NCBI RefSeq assembly: GCF_000338275.1
Contig: NZ_ANMR01000002.1
Coordinates: 30,634-94,633, forward strand
Direction: 5' to 3'
DNA: 64,000 bases
From: Staphylococcus xylosus NJ
GTDB taxonomy: Bacteria; Bacillota; Bacilli; Staphylococcales; Staphylococcaceae
Notes under the pieces: generated by a model
What the model was told of the DNA's origin: nothing
Database searches by the model: none
Seen by the model: the letters and a program-made list of their open reading frames with translations, nothing else
Shown: one piece after another, positions 57,869 through 64,000 of the stretch
Layout of the letters: every line of letters begins with the position of its first letter
How positions within the stretch are numbered: the stretch's first letter is position 1
Program-made: the position numbers and the translations under genes

Positions 57869-58870
57869 GTGGAAGAATTCAAAAATCAATATAAAGCGCT
57901 AATTGATAAGAGCTTATATACTAATGATTCAACCGGATTATTAAACGAGTGTAAGCGTTTTACTGATGAGGTGATAAAAAAGGATTTATTACCTGAAGAT
58001 ATAGTGCAAATACATAAAGAGTACATAAAGAGTCATAGTCTAGATGAATCCCAAATTTTAAAAACATTTAATGTATTAAAAGAAATTGTTAAAGGATTTG
58101 GTTATAGCTACAGGGACTATAAACAATTAGTAGATCGCTTACAATATCATGATAAAGAGATTGATTTAGCATCACGTTTACAACAGACTATGTTGAAAAC
58201 AGATATACCTCAATTTGACAGTATACAAATCGGTGTGATTTCTGTTGCAGCTCAAAAAGTAAGTGGTGATTACTTTAATCTTATTGATCATAAAGACGGA
58301 ACAATGAGTTTTGCGGTAGCAGATGTCATTGGGAAAGGTATCCCAGCTGCATTAGCTATGAGTATGATAAAGTTTGGTATGGACTCATATGGACATTCTC
58401 AGTTACCAAGTGATGGTCTGAAAAGACTGAATCGTGTGGTAGAAAAAAATGTTAACCAAAATATGTTTGTAACTATGTTTTATGGACTATATGAAGAACT
58501 GAACCACTTATTATATTGTAGTTCAGCTGGCCATGAACCAGGCTATGTATATCGTGCAGAAACTGAGGCCTTTGAAGAAATCACTGTACGCGGACGAGTC
58601 TTAGGTGTAAGTCAACAAACACGCTATAAGCAGCAAGAAATTCCAATCTATTTAGATGACTTAGTAATTATATTTACCGATGGGGTGACAGAAGTTAGAA
58701 ATGAAGCTGGAGACTTTTTAGATAAACATCATCTATTAGATATGATTCATAAATATAAGCACATGCATCCTCAGGATATAGTGCAGCTTTTATATGAGGC
58801 GATTTTAAAGATACAGAATCCAGAAAAAAGAGATGACTTAACAATATTAATAATAAAAAGAGTGAATTAG
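57869..58870 (+). CDS. rsbU: Sigma-B phosphatase RsbU
   Basis: A PP2C-type phosphatase that removes phosphate from RsbV~P, freeing it to trap RsbW and release sigma-B. The 333 residues have an N-terminal helical domain (about 1-115) that receives upstream signals. The catalytic domain has QKVSGDYFNLI, FAVADVIGKGIPAALAMSM, YCSSAGHEPGYVY and IIFTDGVTEVRNE, with the metal-binding Asp residues. It starts with GTG at 57869, about 9 nt after GAGGAGG. There is no rsbRST-type module in the window. Confidence 0.95.
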   Translation: MEEFKNQYKALIDKSLYTNDSTGLLNECKRFTDEVIKKDLLPEDIVQIHKEYIKSHSLDESQILKTFNVLKEIVKGFGYSYRDYKQLVDRLQYHDKEIDLASRLQQTMLKTDIPQFDSIQIGVISVAAQKVSGDYFNLIDHKDGTMSFAVADVIGKGIPAALAMSMIKFGMDSYGHSQLPSDGLKRLNRVVEKNVNQNMFVTMFYGLYEELNHLLYCSSAGHEPGYVYRAETEAFEEITVRGRVLGVSQQTRYKQQEIPIYLDDLVIIFTDGVTEVRNEAGDFLDKHHLLDMIHKYKHMHPQDIVQLLYEAILKIQNPEKRDDLTILIIKRVN

Positions 58871-58885
58871 TTTTTGATATTTTAG

Positions 58886-58910
58886 ATTTAAAATTTAACT
58901 TTAAGGGTAT
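58886..58910 (+). promoter_or_regulatory. Probable sigma-B promoter before rsbV
   Basis: ATTTAA (58886-58891), a 13-nt spacer and a perfect GGGTAT (58905-58910), about 40 nt before the rsbV ATG. The consensus is GTTTAA-N12-15-GGGTAT. It would give autoregulation of rsbV-rsbW-sigB. Confidence 0.75.
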
Positions 58911-58949
58911 AAAAGTTATTAATGAGACTATAATTAGGAGTGTAATGTT

Positions 58950-59276
58950 ATGAACCTTAATATTGAAACTGTGACTCATGATACTCATTATGAGGTGAAA
59001 GTTGGTGGAGAACTGGATGTTTATACAGTTCCTGAGTTAGAAGAAGTCTTAGTTCCAATGAGACAAGAAGGAACACATGATATATATGTATACTTAGAAA
59101 ATGTTAGTTATATGGATTCAACTGGTTTAGGTTTATTTGTAGGCACGTTAAAAGCGCTAAACCAGAACGATAAGGAATTATATATTCTAGGTGTTTCAGA
59201 TCGGATAAATCGACTATTTGATATTACAGGATTAAAAGATTTGATGCATGTTAATGAAGGAACGGAGGTCGAATAA
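58950..59276 (+). CDS. rsbV: Anti-anti-sigma factor RsbV
   Basis: When unphosphorylated it binds RsbW and releases sigma-B. The 108-residue STAS domain has its phosphorylation site Ser57 in [16 protein letters not shown] and the [12 protein letters not shown]-terminal helix. GGAGTG is about 8 nt before the ATG. It stands one base before the rsbW start codon, in keeping with coupled synthesis of the two partners. Confidence 0.96.
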   Translation: MNLNIETVTHDTHYEVKVGGELDVYTVPELEEVLVPMRQEGTHDIYVYLENVSYMDSTGLGLFVGTLKALNQNDKELYILGVSDRINRLFDITGLKDLMHVNEGTEVE

Positions 59277-59277
59277 C

Positions 59278-59760
59278 ATGCAACATAAACAGGATTATAT
59301 TGAAATGCGTTTGCCAGCCTCAGCAGAATATGTAAGTTTAATACGATTGACATTATCAGGCGTGTTTTCACGTGCAGGTGCTTCGTATGATGACATAGAA
59401 GATGCCAAAATTGCAGTTAGTGAAGCGGTTACTAATGCAGTGAAACATGCGTATAAAGATGACCCAAATGATGTAGGAATGATAAACCTTTGTTTTGAAA
59501 TTTTTGATGACAAGATAAAAATTGTGATTTCTGATCAAGGAGAAAGTTTTGATTATGAAGAAACTAAAGCACAATTAGGACCTTATAAAGAAAATGAAAA
59601 CATCGATTTCTTAAGAGAAGGAGGTTTAGGTCTGTTTTTAATTGAATCATTAATGGATGAAGTTACGGTTGATAAAAAATCAGGAGTAACAATCAGCATG
59701 ATAAAGTATATTAAAAAAGAGCAGGTGCGAAATAATGGCGAGAGAGTCGAAATCAGTTAA
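59278..59760 (+). CDS. rsbW: Anti-sigma-B factor RsbW (serine kinase)
   Basis: Binds sigma-B to keep it inactive and phosphorylates RsbV. The 160 residues form a GHKL ATPase domain with the N box in [18 protein letters not shown], the G1 box in [12 protein letters not shown] and the G2 box in [18 protein letters not shown]. The ATG at 59278 follows ACGGAGG by about 9 nt and one base after the rsbV stop. It overlaps sigB by 26 bp, so inhibitor and sigma factor are coupled. Confidence 0.96.
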   Translation: MQHKQDYIEMRLPASAEYVSLIRLTLSGVFSRAGASYDDIEDAKIAVSEAVTNAVKHAYKDDPNDVGMINLCFEIFDDKIKIVISDQGESFDYEETKAQLGPYKENENIDFLREGGLGLFLIESLMDEVTVDKKSGVTISMIKYIKKEQVRNNGERVEIS

Positions 59761-60505
59761 TGATGTATCACCTGAACAAATTAACCAATGGATTACAGAG
59801 CACCAAAACAATGAAAATTCTGATGCTCAAGATAAACTTGTAAAGCACTATAGAAAGTTAATCGAATCGTTGGCATATAAATATTCTAAAGGTCAATCTC
59901 ATCATGAAGACCTCGTTCAGGTCGGCATGGTTGGTTTAATCGGTGCAATTAACCGGTTTGACTTATCCTTTGATAGAAAGTTCGAAGCCTTTTTAGTACC
60001 AACTGTAATTGGTGAGATAAAACGTTATTTACGTGATAAAACATGGAGTGTTCATGTACCTAGAAGAATTAAAGAAATCGGACCACGTATCAAGAAAGTA
60101 ACAGATGAATTAACAAATGAACTTGAACGCTCACCCTCTATTGCAGAAATTGCTGACAGACTTGAAGTAAATGAAGAAGATGTATTAGAAGCAATGGAAA
60201 TGGGTCAAAGCTATAATGCGTTAAGTGTTGATCATTCTATTGAAGCAGATAAAGATGGTTCTACAGTCACATTATTAGATATAATGGGGCAACAAGATGA
60301 TAATTATGATTTAACAGAAAAAAGGATGATATTAGAAAAAATATTGCCTATTTTAACGGAAAGAGAAAGACAAATTATTCAATGCACATTTATCGAAGGT
60401 TTGAGTCAAAAAGAAACAGGAGAAAGAATTGGTCTGAGCCAAATGCATGTTTCAAGATTACAAAGAACTGCGATTAAAAAACTTCAAGAAGCTGCGAATA
60501 AATAA
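59735..60505 (+). CDS. sigB: RNA polymerase sigma factor SigB
   Basis: Directs RNA polymerase to GTTTAA/GGGTAT promoters of the general stress regulon. The 256 residues have region 2 ([61 protein letters not shown]) and region 3 ([19 protein letters not shown]). Region 4 contains the HTH ([38 protein letters not shown]). It overlaps the end of rsbW by 26 bp. A terminator follows. Confidence 0.97.
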   Translation: MARESKSVNDVSPEQINQWITEHQNNENSDAQDKLVKHYRKLIESLAYKYSKGQSHHEDLVQVGMVGLIGAINRFDLSFDRKFEAFLVPTVIGEIKRYLRDKTWSVHVPRRIKEIGPRIKKVTDELTNELERSPSIAEIADRLEVNEEDVLEAMEMGQSYNALSVDHSIEADKDGSTVTLLDIMGQQDDNYDLTEKRMILEKILPILTERERQIIQCTFIEGLSQKETGERIGLSQMHVSRLQRTAIKKLQEAANK

Positions 60506-60516
60506 TTATTAAAACC

Positions 60517-60556
60517 AAAAGGCAAGATCTCTAAATATAGAGTTCTGCCTTTTTTA
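60517..60556 (+). terminator. sigB operon terminator
   Basis: AAAAGGCA-GA-CTCTA pairs with TAGAG-TC-TGCCTTTT, followed by more T. Confidence 0.87.
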
Positions 60557-60651
60557 TTTGTAGTTATATATTTAAAATAATGTATTAATCAAATATGTTA
60601 AAATGTATAAGATAGACAAGAATAAATACATAATTGTGAGTGGAGGATTCT

Positions 60652-62802
60652 ATGGATAGTAATTTAATACAATCTATAAGGAATAAATATAATTTTACGA
60701 CTAAACAAATCAATGCAGTGTTAGCTTTATTGGAAGATAAAAACACTGTACCTTTTATTGCTCGTTATAGAAAAGAACAAACTGGTGGTTTAGACGAAGT
60801 TGAAATTAAACAAATTGATGATGAATACCAATATATGGTTAATCTACAAAAAAGAAAAGAAGAAGTTATACATAATATAGAAGAGCAAGGTTTATTAACA
60901 ATAGATCTAAAAAAAGATATTTTGAAACAGACTAAACTTCAACGTGTTGAAGATTTATATAGACCATTTAAACAGAAAAAGAAAACAAGAGCTACAGAAG
61001 CAAAAAGAAAAGGATTAGAACCATTCGCACAATGGTTAAAACAATCAACGATAGATACATCGATCGAATCAAAAGCACAACAATTTATTACAGAAGAGGT
61101 TCCAAGTGTAGAAGATGCAATTAAAGGCGCACAAGATATTATTGCAGAGTTAGTGTCAGATGAACCTAAATATAGAAGCAAGATTTTAAAAGACACATTT
61201 CAACATGCTAATATTGTGACTCAAAAGAAAAAGAATGCTGAAGATGAGAAAGAAATATTCTCGATGTATTATGATTATGCTGAACCAGTTAAAAAGATTG
61301 CGAACCATCGTGTATTAGCTGTTAATCGTGGAGAAAAAGAAAAAGTACTAAGCGTAAAAATAGAAATGGATACGCAAGGCATTGAGAACTTTATTTGCAA
61401 AAATGAAATAAAAGATAAGCATGAAGGCACTTATATAATTGAAGATGCTATAAAAGATAGTTTAAAACGTTTAATCATGCCTTCTATTGAAAGAGAACTA
61501 AGAGGAGATTTAACTGAGAAGGCTGAAAATCATGCCATAGACGTGTTTAGTGAAAATTTAAGAAATTTATTGTTACAGCCTCCAATGAAAGGCAAACAAA
61601 TATTGGGTGTAGACCCAGCTTTTAGAACTGGGTGTAAACTTGCAGTAATCAATCCATTTGGGACTTTTGTTGCTAAAGGTGTTATGTACCCACACCCGCC
61701 AATTAATAAAAAAGAAGATGCTGAAAAAACGTTTGTAGAATTTGTACAATCGTATGATGTTGAATTAATCGCTATAGGGAATGGGACAGCTAGCAGAGAA
61801 ACGGAACAATTTGTTGCAACAATGATTCAAAAACATAAACTAGATGTACAGTTTATTATTGTAAATGAAGCAGGTGCATCTGTGTATTCTGCATCAGAAG
61901 TGGCAAGAAGTGAGTTTCCTGAATTTCAGGTTGAAGAACGAAGTGCAGTTTCAATAGGTAGAAGAGTACAAGATCCACTAAGTGAACTTGTTAAAATAGA
62001 TCCCAAATCTATTGGTGTTGGACAGTATCAGCATGATGTAAATCAAAAAGCTTTGGAAGGTGCGTTAACATTTGTAGTTGAAACGGCAGTTAACCAAGTA
62101 GGAGTTGATGTTAATACTGCTTCTCGTTCATTACTACAATATGTTTCTGGGCTGACGCCAACTATTGCCCAAAATATAATAGATTATAGAGAAGAAAATG
62201 GTGCAATAACTCATAATAAAGATATCGCTAAAGTAAAACGATTAGGCGCAAAAACATTTGAGCAAAGCATTGGTTTTATGAGAATAGTGGATGGTAAAGA
62301 ACCATTAGACAATACATCAATTCATCCTGAGAGTTATGATGTTACTTATCAATTGTTAAAAGAGATTGGGATGACTTCAAATGATCTGGGTTCAGAACAG
62401 CTTAAGTTAGCATTAAATCATGTGAATATTGAATTAACTGCAGAAAAGCTTAATGTTGGACAACCAACATTAGAAGATATAATAAAATCATTAATTGCAC
62501 CAAATAGAGACCCTAGGGATGAATTTGAAACTCCGATATTAAAATCAGATGTGCTTTCTATTGAAGATTTATCTAAAAATATGAAACTTCATGGAACGGT
62601 GAGAAATGTCGTGGACTTTGGAGCGTTTGTAGACATAGGTGTAAAACAAGATGGTTTAGTACATGTATCCAAATTGTCTAAGAAATTTGTTAAAAACCCA
62701 ATGGATATTGTAAGTGTGGGAGATATTGTAGATGTATGGATTTTAGATATAGATGAGAAAAAAGGAAAAGTATCATTGACGATGATAGATCCTAATGGAT
62801 AA
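60652..62802 (+). CDS. tex: Tex-family S1 RNA-binding protein
   Basis: A conserved 716-residue transcription accessory protein of the Tex family. It combines an N-terminal helical part and a YqgF-like domain (ILGVDPAFRTGCKLAVINPFGTFVAKGV), a helix-hairpin-helix part (LLQYVSGLTPTIAQNIIDYREENG) and a C-terminal S1 RNA-binding domain (KLHGTVRNVVDFGAFVDIGVKQDGLVHVSKLSKKFV). RNA binding is established; the exact role is not. The ATG at 60652 has GGAGG 5 nt upstream; an in-frame GTG lies just inside that site. It overlaps the next gene by 8 bp. Confidence 0.94.
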   Translation: MDSNLIQSIRNKYNFTTKQINAVLALLEDKNTVPFIARYRKEQTGGLDEVEIKQIDDEYQYMVNLQKRKEEVIHNIEEQGLLTIDLKKDILKQTKLQRVEDLYRPFKQKKKTRATEAKRKGLEPFAQWLKQSTIDTSIESKAQQFITEEVPSVEDAIKGAQDIIAELVSDEPKYRSKILKDTFQHANIVTQKKKNAEDEKEIFSMYYDYAEPVKKIANHRVLAVNRGEKEKVLSVKIEMDTQGIENFICKNEIKDKHEGTYIIEDAIKDSLKRLIMPSIERELRGDLTEKAENHAIDVFSENLRNLLLQPPMKGKQILGVDPAFRTGCKLAVINPFGTFVAKGVMYPHPPINKKEDAEKTFVEFVQSYDVELIAIGNGTASRETEQFVATMIQKHKLDVQFIIVNEAGASVYSASEVARSEFPEFQVEERSAVSIGRRVQDPLSELVKIDPKSIGVGQYQHDVNQKALEGALTFVVETAVNQVGVDVNTASRSLLQYVSGLTPTIAQNIIDYREENGAITHNKDIAKVKRLGAKTFEQSIGFMRIVDGKEPLDNTSIHPESYDVTYQLLKEIGMTSNDLGSEQLKLALNHVNIELTAEKLNVGQPTLEDIIKSLIAPNRDPRDEFETPILKSDVLSIEDLSKNMKLHGTVRNVVDFGAFVDIGVKQDGLVHVSKLSKKFVKNPMDIVSVGDIVDVWILDIDEKKGKVSLTMIDPNG

Positions 62803-63244
62803 TAATGATTTACAACATTTAACAGAAGAAATATCAACAACTTATTTTGACCGAAGATTTGAACATAAAGTGTATTTTAATAAAAGATTAAAAACCACTG
62901 GTGGACGCTATCTATTAAATTCACATAATATAGAAATAAATGAAAAGCAATTTATAAAATATGGCGAATCTGCAATTATTGATATTATTAAACATGAATT
63001 ATGTCACTATCATTTACACATTCAGGGTAAAGGTTATAAACATAAAGACTCAGATTTTAAATGTTTAAGTAAACAGACAGGGGCACCAAGATTTTGTACA
63101 CCATTAGAAAATTATGAAGAACGAGCGAATTATATTTATAAATGTAAGAAATGTGAAGTTGAATTTCTAAGAATAAGAAAAGTAAATACAAATAAAATGG
63201 TCTGTGGCAAATGTAGAGGTAAATTAATTCAATTAGAAAATTAG
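62795..63244 (+). CDS. SprT-like zinc metalloprotein
   Basis: A 149-residue SprT-like protein. It has a metallopeptidase-type motif, HELCH (residues 67-71, in IDIIKHELCHYHLH), and a C-terminal zinc ribbon of two Cys pairs (YKCKKCEVEF and VCGKCRG). The substrate is unknown; SprT relatives include proteases that act on DNA-protein crosslinks. It starts at an ATG 8 bp inside tex with no clear ribosome site of its own, so it is probably coupled to tex. It is the last gene before the intergenic repeat and the tRNAs. Confidence 0.9.
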   Translation: MDNNDLQHLTEEISTTYFDRRFEHKVYFNKRLKTTGGRYLLNSHNIEINEKQFIKYGESAIIDIIKHELCHYHLHIQGKGYKHKDSDFKCLSKQTGAPRFCTPLENYEERANYIYKCKKCEVEFLRIRKVNTNKMVCGKCRGKLIQLEN

Positions 63245-63254
63245 ATTATTAAGG

Positions 63255-63435
63255 TGAGAGAATGAGTCTGGGACATAATATAGATGTCTCAGGCTCATTT
63301 TCAATTTGGCAGTAGGTGACAGAATTGAAAATACGATTGATTATATCAAGCTTTTTTCAATCCTAGTCACACTTGCTGGGGTGAGACTACGAAATCTATA
63401 TTAGAAAATTTGATTTCTCTCCCACTCCCATTTTG
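63255..63435. repeat. Staphylococcal intergenic repeat element
   Basis: The sequence starts GAGTCTGGGACATAATAT and continues with GGCAGTAGGTGACAGAATTGAAAA and CAAGCTTTTTTCAATCCTAGTC. It ends with a purine-rich arm (GGGGTGAGA, GAAATC) and a pyrimidine-rich arm (GATTTCTCTCCCACTCCC). This is the layout of the dispersed, non-coding intergenic repeat common in staphylococcal genomes, recognised from memory of S. aureus copies. The tail shares its structure with the fba terminator near 13450. Confidence 0.75.
63261..63304 (+). terminator. Terminator after tex/sprT-like gene
   Basis: AATGAGTCTGGGACAT pairs with ATGTCTCAGGCTCATT around a 7-nt loop, then TTTTC. It is also the left half of the intergenic repeat. 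Confidence 0.85.
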
Positions 63436-63654
63436 TATGTAAAAGATACTTAAAACACTATTAACGAAAGAAATAAATGAGTATTTTAACAATATATGAG
63501 GATTATAATGAATAAGGTTGTGTTTTTACTCATTTTAATTTTTGTTTTATATTGACGTTAGGATTTATATGTTATAAGATAATAAACGTTGAAAAAATAA
63601 TAACTACTTCTGTTAAGGAAATATTAACTTCATTAAATTGAATTTAAAAAGTTG

Positions 63655-63683
63655 TTGACAAAATGTTAAATGTATATTATAAT
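63655..63683 (+). promoter_or_regulatory. Strong tRNA/rRNA promoter
   Basis: Perfect TTGACA (63655-63660), a 17-nt spacer and perfect TATAAT (63678-63683), about 45 nt before tRNA-Leu. It probably drives the tRNAs and the rRNA operon beyond the right edge. Confidence 0.88.
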
Positions 63684-63728
63684 AGTATACGTTACTTAAT
63701 AGAGATGAAAGAAAAACCGTTTTGCTAA

Positions 63729-63811
<83 letters not shown>

Positions 63812-63832
63812 TCAAATACCTTAATTGAATAT

Positions 63833-63906
63833 GCGGGTGTAGTTTAATGGCAAAACCTCAGCCTTCCAAGCTGATGTTGTGGGTTCGATTCCCATCACCC
63901 GCTCCA
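63833..63906 (+). tRNA. tRNA-Gly (TCC)
   Basis: The acceptor stem is GCGGGTG against CACCCGC. The anticodon loop CTTCCAA gives anticodon TCC (reads GGA/GGG). The T arm is GGGTTCGATTCCC. Discriminator T and an encoded CCA end the gene at 63906, in contrast to the preceding tRNA-Leu, where CCA is absent. It lies 21 nt after the Leu tRNA. Confidence 0.95.
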
Positions 63907-64000
63907 TATAGAAATTTTAATGAACATTGAAAACTGAATTGCAATATGTCAACGTTAATTCCGAACGCAACATTAAATTGTTGGTTCAAAACAAGTGTTA
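63907..64000 (+). other. Probable 16S rRNA leader (rRNA operon begins beyond the window)
   Basis: GAACATTGAAAACTGAAT and CAATATGTCAACGTTAATTC match, from memory, the pre-16S leader of staphylococcal rRNA operons. The 16S gene should start within about 100-200 bp to the right. Its first base is not visible here. Confidence 0.65.

Overview
The window reads as a collinear stretch of chromosome from a low-GC Gram-positive of the genus Staphylococcus. The proteins are near-identical in length and motif layout to Staphylococcus core proteins. The gene order (pdp-luxS, coaW-rpoE-pyrG-fba-murZ-aldA-rho-rpmE2-tdk-prfA, atp operon, murA-fabZ, sceD, tenA-thiDME, csoR, ddl-murF, cshA, acpS-alr-mazEF-rsbUVW-sigB) is the one I know from S. 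aureus, but the sequences are clearly diverged from S. aureus. A coagulase-negative species, perhaps of the saprophyticus/cohnii group, is my inference; the species cannot be fixed from this window alone.

Layout. 1-3.3 kb: end of a nucleoside/deoxyribose catabolic operon (deoC', pdp, deoB, a small DoxX-like membrane protein). 3.5-9.6 kb: luxS (minus), an M20 amidohydrolase translationally coupled to an ATP-grasp protein, a DUF2750 protein, coaW (minus) and a double-GNAT protein. 9.7-18.9 kb: rpoE, pyrG behind a recognisable CTP-sensing attenuator, fba, murZ, an HxlR regulator next to an aldehyde dehydrogenase, rho and rpmE2. 19.1-33.9 kb: a long co-directional run of tdk, prfA, prmC, tsaC/sua5, a YwlE-type phosphatase, a UPF0340 protein, glyA, upp, mnaA and the nine-gene ATP synthase operon. 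34.2-38.6 kb: DUF1146, murA, fabZ, ywpF (minus), ssb and the cell-wall hydrolase sceD with a WalR box. 38.8-42.9 kb: TPP riboswitch with tenA-thiD-thiM-thiE, then yidC. 43-50.5 kb: HD phosphohydrolase and cls (both minus), copper-responsive csoR-csoZ, a 46-aa protein in its own transcription unit, rodA (minus), ddl and murF. 51-57.5 kb: cshA, three bacterial-PH-domain membrane proteins, acpS, alr and mazEF. 57.8-63.2 kb: rsbU-rsbV-rsbW-sigB, tex and a SprT-like protein. The window ends with an intergenic repeat, a strong promoter, tRNA-Leu and tRNA-Gly, and what looks like the leader of a 16S rRNA operon beginning beyond the right edge.

Functionally this is core chromosome: nucleotide salvage and synthesis, translation termination, energy coupling, peptidoglycan precursor supply (two MurA paralogues, Ddl, MurF, Alr, RodA), lipid synthesis (FabZ, AcpS, Cls), thiamine salvage, copper sensing and the general stress regulon switch. 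I see no insertion sequence, prophage, CRISPR array or resistance island. The least explained parts are the M20/ATP-grasp pair, the 46-aa protein with its own promoter and terminator, the PH-domain trio, and several structured untranslated regions.
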